A stretch of 64,000 nt of DNA, taken from positions 62,001 through 126,000 of the forward strand of contig JASBRS010000010.1 of assembly GCA_030149325.1 (NCBI GenBank). Direction: 5' to 3'. A model generated the notes under the pieces. The model was not told where the DNA came from, ran no database searches, and saw only the letters and a program-made list of their open reading frames with translations. The stretch's first letter is position 1, and the number at the start of each line of letters is the position of its first letter. The DNA comes from Deinococci bacterium (GTDB lineage Bacteria; Deinococcota; Deinococci; Deinococcales; Trueperaceae). Positions 1 to 8,494 of this stretch are shown here, piece after piece. The position numbers and the translations under genes were made by a program.

Positions 1-1170
1 GGCAGCGCCGGCGTCAACGACCGAGGCAGGCCCGGCGCCTACTTCTGGCCGTCGAACGGCGGTGGAGGGCCGAGCTTCCGCACCCCCAGCCAGCTCGCGA
101 CGCCCTCCTACGGGGGAACGACGCCGAACTTCCAGAAGGGGGTCGACTGGCAGGCTCCGTACATCCCGCTCCCGACGAACGCCACCGATCAGGTGGCCGG
201 CGCCAAGAGCAACGGCCTCTACATCAACGGGAGCGTGGCGTCGATCCAGCTCTTCGCCGGGGACGATGCCGGCAACACCCTCGTGCAGGACCCGCAGACC
301 AAGGCCTGGCAGCCGTCGGCGGGATCCAACGCCACCGTCTACCAGTACATCAAGGTGTGCGCTACCGCCACGTCGTGTGACCTGTACCGTTCCTACGTCG
401 ACCCCGCTACCGGCAACAAGGTGCTGGAGCTCCAACAGAACAACGGATCCTGGAAGTACCAGGTCTCGCCCTTCAACGGCGTGATCTACGCCAAGGGGAA
501 CGTCGATTCCTTCAGCGGACCGGCCCGCCCCAGTGGCGCTTCCGACGCCAGCACCACGCCTCCCGCCATCGCTTCGTTCTCGCAACTCGACCTGGTCACC
601 GCCCTGGACGTGCGCGTGACGGGCGACCTGAAGTACCAGGATCCGGTGTGCGACGGCGCGTTGCGTCGCGACCCGGCCAGCGGCACCCCGATCAGGCCGA
701 CCTGCCAGAGCGACCCCGCGGCCGTTCAGAACGTTCTCGGCATCTACGCTTCGGGGCAGGGCGGCGGCAGCCCGACCTGCACCTTCCCACCGGGCACCGG
801 AGCGAACGGCAAGGGCAACGTGTGCTTCGGCTACAGCTTCAGCGACCCATCGCTCAGAGCGCCCCGGAACCTCGAGGTCGACGCCAGCATCATGGCTGCG
901 AACAAGGTCGACATGGAACAGTGGGCCTACGCCCCGGTGCGCGGCACGCTCTCGATCCTCGGTGGGGTCATCACCAAGTACGACGGCGTGTTCGGCGTCT
1001 TCAGCGCCTCCAACGGCGCGCAGCTCAACGGCGTGTTGCCCCGCTTCACGTACGATCCGCGGTTCGACAACGGCCTGGCTCCCCCCCTCTTCCCACAGGC
1101 CACGCAGCCCAAGTTGACGGGCACCGTGGCCCCCATCATCTACAGCCAGAGGGAACAGGTCGCGAACTGA
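1..1170 (+). CDS. DUF4900-like pilus-associated protein, 5' end missing
   Basis: The frame is open from base 1 to the TGA at 1168-1170, so the N-terminus lies outside the window and 389 codons are visible. The sequence has no catalytic motif. It alternates Gly/Asn-rich turns with short hydrophobic strands: NGLYINGSV near codon 70, NGVIYAKGNVDSFSGPA near 160, SQLDLVTALDVRVTGDLKYQ near 195, then RGTLSILGGVITKYDGVFGVF and a YDPRFDNG...PPLFP tail. From memory this order (a VYVxGxV strand, a GPxRPS turn, VTGDLKY, LGIYxSxG, GGxIxxYxGxFG, YDxRF and a PPxFP end) is the DUF4900 pattern. Those proteins occur mainly in Deinococcota and usually carry a PilX-like N-terminus, so a role in a type IV pilus or secretion apparatus is plausible. 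Function is inferred; the family call is from remembered motifs, not a search. Confidence 0.7.
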   Translation, partial: GSAGVNDRGRPGAYFWPSNGGGGPSFRTPSQLATPSYGGTTPNFQKGVDWQAPYIPLPTNATDQVAGAKSNGLYINGSVASIQLFAGDDAGNTLVQDPQTKAWQPSAGSNATVYQYIKVCATATSCDLYRSYVDPATGNKVLELQQNNGSWKYQVSPFNGVIYAKGNVDSFSGPARPSGASDASTTPPAIASFSQLDLVTALDVRVTGDLKYQDPVCDGALRRDPASGTPIRPTCQSDPAAVQNVLGIYASGQGGGSPTCTFPPGTGANGKGNVCFGYSFSDPSLRAPRNLEVDASIMAANKVDMEQWAYAPVRGTLSILGGVITKYDGVFGVFSASNGAQLNGVLPRFTYDPRFDNGLAPPLFPQATQPKLTGTVAPIIYSQREQVAN

Positions 1171-1204
1171 TCGCGGCCGTTGCCGCGTCCGCAAGCCGGC
1201 CTGA

Positions 1205-1237
1205 GCGAGCGCCCGACCGACCCGGTCGGGCGCTCGC
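1205..1237 (+). terminator. GC-rich hairpin after the DUF4900 gene
   Basis: A perfect 14-bp inverted repeat (arms 1205-1218 and 1224-1237, 5-nt loop) begins 35 nt after the stop codon. No T-tract follows, so it could act as an intrinsic terminator of the T-less high-GC type or simply protect the 3' end of the mRNA. Confidence 0.6.
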
Positions 1238-1333
1238 CGTCACGGCCCGGCGCACCGCCCCCTGGCTATCCTGGGGCCACAGCATCGGTCGGGACGGGGG
1301 CCGCCGGATCTCCGCTGGGACGGGAGGCAGGCG

Positions 1334-2455
1334 ATGCAGGCGAGGCGGACGCTGCGCTGGAGCAAGGCGGCGGCAGCGGCGCTGCTGGCCTTGGTGTCGC
1401 TCGGCGGTTGCGGCCCCACCCAGCGGGAGCGCGACCTCAGCGCGTCCAACCAGCAACTGTCCCACCAGGTCGATCAGCTCCGCTCCGACCTGGCGGCGGC
1501 GAACGCGGCCCGCGAGGGCGCGGCCCAGGAGGCCGAGGCGGCCCGTCAGGCGCGCGACGCCGCCCGCAAGGAGCTTGCCGATGCCGAGGCGCACGCGGCC
1601 ATGGTCGCCGACCAGCGCGACGCCTCCGACCGAGCGCTGACGGCCGCTCGCAGCCAACTCGCGGCGGTGACGAAGCAACGCGATGACGCCCTGCGATCGC
1701 TGCAGGACGTCTCGACGCAGCTCCGGGACCTCCAGGGCACCGACGCCGGTGCCGCCGCCGTCGGGGCGGCCCCGATCGACCCGCTCAGGACGGCGCTCGA
1801 CGCGGCGACCCAGCGCGCCGACGATGCCGAGGCGCAGGTGGCGGCCCTCCAGGCGCGCGTCGCGGAGTACGAGACGAAGCTCGTGGCCGCCAGCGATGCC
1901 CTGGCGCAGCTCACCCAGGAGCGCGACGCCAGCCTACGCACGCGCAGCGCCCTCGATGCCCAGTCGGTGGAGCAGGCCAACACCATCGCGACCCAGGCGC
2001 AGCGCATCGAGGCGCTGCAGACCCAGGTGGCCGACCTTCAGGCGCAGCTCGATCGGAGCCGGCAGCAGAGCGGCGACCTCCAGCAGGCGCTGCGCCAGAC
2101 CTCCGGCGACCTGCAGGCCTCGGAGGACGAAGCCGCGCGGCTCACCAGCCAGCTCGAGGCGCTGCTTCGCAGTCACCAAGGGCTCCAGCAGCTCAGTCAG
2201 GCGCAGCGTGCCGAGCTCGATGACGTGCGCACGCGGCTCGAGCAGGCCCAGAGCGACGTCGCGCTCCTCACCGGCGCGCGCGGCATCTACACCGTGCAGT
2301 CCGCCGACTCGCTGTCGTCGATCGCCGAGTTCTTCTACCGCGACGGCCACCGCTGGCCCGCCATCTTCCGGGCCAATGCCCATCTCATCGCCGATCCCGA
2401 CCTGATCTTCCCGGGCATGGTCCTGATCGTGCCCTCGGGGGACGGCGCGGGCTGA
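1334..2455 (+). CDS. Coiled-coil lipoprotein with C-terminal LysM domain
   Basis: A 373-residue protein with an N-terminal signal ending in the lipobox LGGC, lipidation expected at Cys26. From about residue 35 to 315 it is almost pure Ala/Gln/Glu/Arg/Leu heptads (for example QLSHQVDQLRSDLAAAN), predicting a very long alpha-helical coiled coil. The last about 50 residues (IYTVQSADSLSSIAEFFYRD to GMVLIVPSG) are a LysM fold, which binds peptidoglycan. The likely picture is a periplasm- or cell-surface-anchored rod that links membrane and wall. GGGAGG lies 8 nt before the ATG. It stands alone between a hairpin and a convergent hydrolase. The precise role is unknown; an envelope spacer or a scaffold for division or pili are possibilities only. 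Confidence 0.85.
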   Translation: MQARRTLRWSKAAAAALLALVSLGGCGPTQRERDLSASNQQLSHQVDQLRSDLAAANAAREGAAQEAEAARQARDAARKELADAEAHAAMVADQRDASDRALTAARSQLAAVTKQRDDALRSLQDVSTQLRDLQGTDAGAAAVGAAPIDPLRTALDAATQRADDAEAQVAALQARVAEYETKLVAASDALAQLTQERDASLRTRSALDAQSVEQANTIATQAQRIEALQTQVADLQAQLDRSRQQSGDLQQALRQTSGDLQASEDEAARLTSQLEALLRSHQGLQQLSQAQRAELDDVRTRLEQAQSDVALLTGARGIYTVQSADSLSSIAEFFYRDGHRWPAIFRANAHLIADPDLIFPGMVLIVPSGDGAG

Positions 2456-2494
2456 GGCGGCGCGGGGCGCAGCCCCCGACACCTGGCTGAAGGC

Positions 2495-3235
2495 TCAGGC
2501 CCCGGCCGCGATCTCCGCCAACCTCGTCGTTACGTCGCGCTCCACCAGCCCACCGTGGTAGGTCACGGCGCGCTCGACGTCGAGGCCCGTGAGCTTGCCG
2601 ACCGAACGCAACGCCGTCGCCATGTCGAGGGTGACGCCGGGGCGCGGACCCTGCAGCACGCCGTCCTCCGACACCAGGGCGTCGCCCGCGATGAGCGTGC
2701 GGCTGCGTTCCAGGTAGAGGCTGAGGTGCCCCGGCGTGTGGCCGGGCGTGTGGATCACGCGGATGCCGCCGCAGTACGGCAGCCGCTCGCCGTCGGCCAG
2801 GGTGCGGTCGACGCGGGCGCGTGGCGGGTCGGCCAGGAGAGCCTCGATCGCGGCGCGACGTCGCGGCTCGAGCTCCGTCAGGCGCGCCGCCCAGCGCGCA
2901 GGGTCCATCTTGATGGGCCGCCGCTCCCCCTCGATGTAGGGCCGATCGTCGGCGTGGGCGAGCACCTCGACGGGACCCTCGACCGCCGCCAGCAGCGCCG
3001 GCAGGCCGCCGATGTGGTCGAGGTCCTGATGCGTGACGATGACGCGCGTCAGGCGCTGCAGCGGCACGCCCGCCCGTTCGCACGCCTGCCGGAGTGCCTC
3101 GAGCTGCCCCGGCATGCCGGCGTCCACCAGGAGGGCCTCGTGGTCGTCCCAGATCAGGGTGGGGTGGATGACGCTGGGGCCGCCCATGAACTCCATGGTC
3201 AGCTCGAGTGCATCGACGCCTTCGGCTACGCGCAT
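2495..3235 (-). CDS. MBL-fold metallo-hydrolase
   Basis: A 246-residue metallo-beta-lactamase fold protein. The metal motif is THQDLDHIGG with His69, Asp71, Asp73 and His74, the HxDxDH variant of the usual HxHxDH. The later ligands are in HTPGHTPGHLSLY (about residue 165) and AGDALV, and the last His is in VTYHGG near the C-terminus. Such enzymes hydrolyse thioesters, lactones or phosphodiesters; the substrate cannot be named from sequence. The start is supported by GGGAGG five to six nt upstream. It is convergent with the lipoprotein gene and divergent from the YjbR gene. Confidence 0.85.
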   Translation of the reverse strand: MRVAEGVDALELTMEFMGGPSVIHPTLIWDDHEALLVDAGMPGQLEALRQACERAGVPLQRLTRVIVTHQDLDHIGGLPALLAAVEGPVEVLAHADDRPYIEGERRPIKMDPARWAARLTELEPRRRAAIEALLADPPRARVDRTLADGERLPYCGGIRVIHTPGHTPGHLSLYLERSRTLIAGDALVSEDGVLQGPRPGVTLDMATALRSVGKLTGLDVERAVTYHGGLVERDVTTRLAEIAAGA

Positions 3236-3334
3236 GTTCGCCTCCCGTTCGGCCCCAACCTACGCCCGGCACGGGGTCCGGGGCGTCGTCTGCGCCGCCG
3301 GCGTGCCCCAGCGGTGCTACCGTCGGAGCCAGCC

Positions 3335-3702
3335 ATGGACCCCCCGTCGCTCACCGACCTCGACGCCGTGGAGCGCGTCTGCCTGGCACGACCGGGGGCC
3401 ACCGCCGACCACCCCTTCGGGCCCGACACGCGGGTGTTCAGGGTCGGTGGGCGGATGTTCGCGCTGGTCGCGACACGGGCCCGGCCGCTGGAGCTCAGCC
3501 TGAAGTGCGAGCCGGACCTGGCGGTGGCCTTGCGCGCCCGCTACGCCGCCGTCGGGCCCGGCTACCACCTCAACAAGCGCCACTGGAACACCGTCGTTCT
3601 CGACGGCAGCGTGCCCGACGAGCACGTGCGGGAGCTGATCGAGCTGTCGTACGAGCTGGTGGTGGCCAAGCTCGACCGCGCCACCCGACGCGCGCTAGGC
3701 GA

Positions 3703-3706
<4 letters not shown>
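3335..3706 (+). CDS. MmcQ/YjbR family protein
   Basis: A 123-residue protein starting [20 protein letters not shown]. It matches the YjbR (double-winged CyaY-like) fold: an opening [25 protein letters not shown], then LSLKCEP, the family signature [12 protein letters not shown] and a closing [13 protein letters not shown]. Members are small cytosolic proteins, sometimes described as DNA-binding, with no settled function. A weak TACCGT -10 lies 11 nt before the ATG. The gene ends in a 4-bp stop-to-stop overlap with the convergent aldo/keto reductase. Confidence 0.88.
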
Positions 3707-4716
<1,010 letters not shown>

Positions 4717-4746
4717 GCTGATTCCTCCCGTCCCTTCGAGTGACGC

Positions 4747-5586
4747 TCAGGCCTCGGCCACGAAGCGGGTGGTGACGCGCCCAAGGTCCCCCACCTCCAC
4801 GACGACCTCGTCGCCGGGGACCATCCAGCGCTTCTCCTCCATGCCCAGGATGACGCCCTCGGGGGTGCCGGTGCAGAGGATGTCGCCGGGCTCGAGCGCG
4901 AAGTAGGTGCTGGCGTAGCGGAGGATCTCGGCGACGCTGAAGATCATGTCGGCGGTGTTGGAGTCCTGCCGCAGCTCGCCGTTGAGCCAGCTGCGCACCC
5001 GCAGCGCCTGCGGATCGACCACCGCGTCGGCCGTGACGAGCTGGGGCCCGAGCGGCAGGAAGCCGTCGAGGGTCTTGCCCAGCAGCCACTGGCCGCTGCG
5101 CATCTGCAGCCCGCGGGCACTGAGGTCGTTGCCGCTCATGTAGCCGAGCACGTACGACAGCGCCTCGTCCTCGCGCACGCGCCGGGCGCGCCGACCGATC
5201 ACCACCACCAGCTCCGCCTCGTAGTCGAGCTTCTCGACCTCCGGCGGGACCGGCACCATCGCGTCGTGACCGGTGATGGCGTTGCCGAACTTCGAGAACA
5301 GCACCGGATGCGAGGGGATGGGGTTGCCCGTCTCCTTGGCGTGCCGCCGGTAGTTCAGGCCGACGCACACGATCTTGCCCGGGCGGGGCGTGGGCGGGCC
5401 CAGACGCAGGCCGGCGGCGTCGGCGGGGTCGCGCTCGTCGGCCGCCGCCGCCCGCAGCTCCGGCAACGCGTCGAGGCCCCGGGCGGCCAGCTCGTCGGCG
5501 GTCATGGCGGTGCGGAACACCGTGGCGCCGGCGCGCACGCCGACCCGCAGGAGGTCCTCGGGGTCGTGGTAGGTGACGAGGTTCAT
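4747..5586 (-). CDS. Fumarylacetoacetate hydrolase family protein
   Basis: A 279-residue member of the FAH superfamily, which cleaves C-C bonds in acylpyruvates or decarboxylates and isomerises keto-acid intermediates. Metal and catalytic residues are in GLNYRRHAKETGNP (His82), KLDYEAELVVVIGR (Glu123, Glu125) and MSGNDLSARGLQ (Asp154). The C-terminal TGTPEGVILG loop is also typical. The N-terminal about 65 residues are the small domain seen in ureidoglycolate-lyase-like members. A GGGAGG ribosome site precedes the ATG, and a TAGGCT box (minus strand, 5651-5656) may be its -10. The partner aldo/keto reductase suggests breakdown of a sugar-acid or aromatic metabolite. Confidence 0.9.
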   Translation of the reverse strand: MNLVTYHDPEDLLRVGVRAGATVFRTAMTADELAARGLDALPELRAAAADERDPADAAGLRLGPPTPRPGKIVCVGLNYRRHAKETGNPIPSHPVLFSKFGNAITGHDAMVPVPPEVEKLDYEAELVVVIGRRARRVREDEALSYVLGYMSGNDLSARGLQMRSGQWLLGKTLDGFLPLGPQLVTADAVVDPQALRVRSWLNGELRQDSNTADMIFSVAEILRYASTYFALEPGDILCTGTPEGVILGMEEKRWMVPGDEVVVEVGDLGRVTTRFVAEA

Positions 5587-5691
5587 GCTGCCTCCCGTAG
5601 CGCGCCGTGCGCCGCCAGGCGGGGGCGACGGCAGGTGGATGGGTCCTCCAAGCCTACCGGACGACGCGCACGGGAGAAGGGTCGTGAGCCC

Positions 5692-7080
5692 TCAGCGCGG
5701 CATCGCCGCCAGCCATCGCCACAGCAGCGCCCAGGCGCGCAACCCCATGCGGAAGCGCTCGGGCCGGTAGAACTCGTTGGGCGCGTGGATGTCCTCGTCG
5801 GACGTGCCGAAGGCGTAGAACAGCGTGTCGACGCCGAGGACCTCGCGGAAGGTGGCGGTGATCGGCACGCTGCCGCCGACCCCGATCATCTCGACCGGCG
5901 TGCCGAAGACCTCCTCCAGTGCGGCGCTGGCGGCCTGCACCGCAGGGGCGTCGGGGTCGACGAGGTAGGCCCGGGCGCCCACCTCCTCCTCCGTGACGGT
6001 GAGGGTCACGCCCGGCGGGCAGTGGCGCTCGAGGTGCCGCCGGACCTTGGTGGTGATGTCGTCGGGGCGCTGCCCGGGCACCAGCCGGCAGGTCACCTTG
6101 ACGTGGGCCTCGCTGGGCAGCACCGTCTTCACGCCCGGCCCCTGGTAGCCGCCGTAGATGCCGTTGATCTCGAGGGTAGGGCGGTACCAGCGCCGCGCCA
6201 GGGTGCCGTGGCCGGGCTCGCCGAAGGTGGCGGGGGCACCGATGCCGGCCAGGTAGTCGCTCTCGTCGAAGTCCAGCCGTGCGGCCGCCTCCGTGAGTGC
6301 GGGTGTGGGCGGCTCGACGTCGTCGTAGAAACCCTCCACGGCGATGCGGCCGCCGTCGTGCAGCGACGCCACCAGCTCGGCCGCGGCGTGCAGCGGGTTG
6401 GCGATGGCGCCGCCGTGCAGGCCGGAGTGGAGGTCCTTGGCGGGACCGCGGACCGTGAACTCCAGCGCGGCCATGCCGCGCGCGCTGAGGATGAGGCTGG
6501 GGGCCTCGACGCGGCGCATGCCGCCGTCGGCGGACACCGCCACGTCGCAGGCCAGCGCCTCGCGGCGCTCGCGGACCAACGGGCCCAGGTTGGGACTGCC
6601 GATCTCCTCCTCGGCCTCGAACAGGAAGCGCAAGTTGACGGGCGGCCCGTCGCCGGACGCGAAGAACGCCTCGGCCGCCAGGATCGGCAGCAGCATCGAG
6701 GCCTTGTCGTCGCTCACCCCGCGGCCGTAGAGGCGGCCGTTGCGCTCGGTGAGGGTGAAGGGGGGCGACTCCCACAGCTCCAGCGGCTCGGGCGGCTGCA
6801 CGTCGGCGTGGCCGTAGATCAGCACCGTCGGGGCCGACGCACCGGCGCCGTCGTAGCGCCCGAAGACGGTGGGGTGCCGGGGCGTCTCCCAGGTCTCGAC
6901 CTGGAGCGCATCGCCGCCTGCGCGCTCCAGCCGCGCGCGCACCCAGTCCGAGGCGCGGCGCACGTCGGCGGCGCGCTCCGGGTCGGTGCTCACCGAGGGG
7001 ATGCCGACGAAGTCCGCCAGCTCCCGCAGGTAGCCGTCGGCGTGCGTCTCCAGGTAGCTCATCACGGGATCGTCGGACAT
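5692..7080 (-). CDS. M20 family dipeptidase
   Basis: A 462-residue zinc peptidase of the M20 (DapE/ArgE/CPG2-like) family. The first metal His is in IYGHADVQPPEP. The bridging Asp is in YGRGVSDDKASML. The catalytic/metal pair is in FEAEEEIGSPN. The lid/dimerisation domain follows with LHSGLHGG, and the last His is in DEDIHAPNEF. The ATG at 7080 is chosen because GGAAGGAG sits upstream and homology begins at MSDDPVMSYL. The start overlaps the creatininase stop as TGATG, so the two are translationally coupled. It probably cleaves dipeptides or acylated amino acids in the cytosol. Confidence 0.92.
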   Translation of the reverse strand: MSDDPVMSYLETHADGYLRELADFVGIPSVSTDPERAADVRRASDWVRARLERAGGDALQVETWETPRHPTVFGRYDGAGASAPTVLIYGHADVQPPEPLELWESPPFTLTERNGRLYGRGVSDDKASMLLPILAAEAFFASGDGPPVNLRFLFEAEEEIGSPNLGPLVRERREALACDVAVSADGGMRRVEAPSLILSARGMAALEFTVRGPAKDLHSGLHGGAIANPLHAAAELVASLHDGGRIAVEGFYDDVEPPTPALTEAAARLDFDESDYLAGIGAPATFGEPGHGTLARRWYRPTLEINGIYGGYQGPGVKTVLPSEAHVKVTCRLVPGQRPDDITTKVRRHLERHCPPGVTLTVTEEEVGARAYLVDPDAPAVQAASAALEEVFGTPVEMIGVGGSVPITATFREVLGVDTLFYAFGTSDEDIHAPNEFYRPERFRMGLRAWALLWRWLAAMPR

Positions 7081-7778
7081 CACCACGCTCCTTCCAGGAC
7101 CTGTCGCGTCTCCTGCACGCCGGCCCGCCACAGCTCCAGCATCGCCGCCTCCGGCTTGCGGTAGGCGCCGCCGAACGAGCCGTCGCCCAGCAGCGCCCGC
7201 GCCGCGTCGGCGTCGAGCTGCCGCCAGCGGCCGAGGTCGACCATCGGCTTGGGCTCGGCCGGCGGCTCCACCTCCGGAAGCGAGGTCCAGGGGAAGGCCT
7301 CCATCCACGAGGCGTGCGAGGCCTGCGGGTCGATGGCGCGGACCGCCTCGGCGGTCGCCGGCGCGCGCCACCAGTCGTGCCACTTCACGCGCATCTCCGG
7401 CCGCCGTTCGGCCCAGTCCAGCACGGCCGTTTCGGCGGGGCTGTTGCCGCCGTGGCCGTTGACCACCAGAACGCGCCGGAAGCCGGTGACGGCGAGGCTG
7501 TCGAGGACGTCGAGGAGCACCGCCTCGAGCGTCTCCTGCCGCAGGCTGACGGTGCCGGGGTAGGCCAGGAAGGCGGGCGTGATGCCGAAGTTCAGCGGTG
7601 GGAACACCGGCACGCCCAGCGGCGCGGCCGCCTCCACCGCCATCCGCTCGGCCAGCACGTCGTCGGTCGCGAGGCTCAGGTAGGCGTGCTGCTCGGTGCT
7701 GCCGATGGGCACCACGGCGCGGTCGTCGCGCTCCAGGTAGCGCTCGACCTGCATCCAGTTCATGTCGGCGATCCTCAT
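7080..7778 (-). CDS. Creatininase family amidohydrolase
   Basis: A 232-residue creatininase-fold metal hydrolase. The signature VVPIGSTEQHAYLSLATDD gives the Glu/His/Asp metal ligands and VVNGHGGNSPA supplies the second His-containing loop. The family includes creatinine amidohydrolase and several enzymes that open cyclic amides in cofactor or antibiotic pathways, so the exact amide is unknown. It starts inside the methyltransferase stop (ATGA, 7775-7778) and its stop overlaps the M20 peptidase start. It is the middle gene of a tightly coupled three-gene operon. Confidence 0.88.
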   Translation of the reverse strand: MRIADMNWMQVERYLERDDRAVVPIGSTEQHAYLSLATDDVLAERMAVEAAAPLGVPVFPPLNFGITPAFLAYPGTVSLRQETLEAVLLDVLDSLAVTGFRRVLVVNGHGGNSPAETAVLDWAERRPEMRVKWHDWWRAPATAEAVRAIDPQASHASWMEAFPWTSLPEVEPPAEPKPMVDLGRWRQLDADAARALLGDGSFGGAYRKPEAAMLELWRAGVQETRQVLEGAW

Positions 7779-8449
7779 CGGCCCTGCTTCCGGTAGAGCG
7801 CGTTCACCGTGGTCCGGTAGCCGCGCTCGGTATCCACCCGCACCTCGGCCGTCGGCTCGGCCGGGAGGAGGCCGTGCCGGGCGAAGCTGGCGTCGAGCTC
7901 GGCGGCGGTGAGCAGGCTGATGCGCCGGTGGGGGCCGCCGAAGCCCTGGAAGACGTGGGGTTCGTCGGGGACGCGCTCGAGAGGGGCGCCGTGGGGCTGC
8001 GAGTCGGGCGAGAAGTTGGCCACCAGGCACAGCCCGCCCGGCGCCAGCACGCGCGCCGCCTCGCCCAGGGTGCGCTCCCACTCGTCGTCGGTGACGGCGT
8101 TCTGGAAGGCGCCGAGCGCCAGCAGCAAGTCGAACGAGGCGTCGGCGAAGGCGCTCAGGTCGTCCATGCGGCCGTGCAGCACGCGGCGCTCGGCCTCCTC
8201 GGCGCCGAGCAGCTCGGCGAGCTGGGCGCGGGCGGCGTCGACCATCGCCCCGGAGCCGTCGAGGGCCCACACCTCGGCCCCGGCCGCGGCCAGGAAGCGG
8301 CTGTTGCGTCCGGCTGCGCAGCCGACGTCGAGGGTGCGCAGCCGCTCCGCGCCCCTGCGCTCGACCAGGGCCACCAGGCGGCGGTCCGGCTCGCGGGCGC
8401 CGAAGCGTTCGACCACGTCGGGGCGTTCCCAGAAGGAGGGCTCGGTCAT
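7775..8449 (-). CDS. Class I SAM-dependent methyltransferase
   Basis: A 224-residue Rossmann-fold methyltransferase. Motif I is LDVGCAAGRNSRFLA, followed by VWALDGSGAMV (motif II acidic residue), FDLLLALGAFQN and the ARVLAPGG motif typical of the type 11/25 group. No substrate-specific domain is present. It is the first gene of an operon with creatininase and M20 peptidase genes, which hints at modification plus hydrolysis of one small amide compound; that link is inferred only from gene order. Confidence 0.88.
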   Translation of the reverse strand: MTEPSFWERPDVVERFGAREPDRRLVALVERRGAERLRTLDVGCAAGRNSRFLAAAGAEVWALDGSGAMVDAARAQLAELLGAEEAERRVLHGRMDDLSAFADASFDLLLALGAFQNAVTDDEWERTLGEAARVLAPGGLCLVANFSPDSQPHGAPLERVPDEPHVFQGFGGPHRRISLLTAAELDASFARHGLLPAEPTAEVRVDTERGYRTTVNALYRKQGR

Positions 8450-8494
8450 GGCCGAGTTCTACCGCATCGCGGGGCTTCGGGGTGGCGGTCCCGC

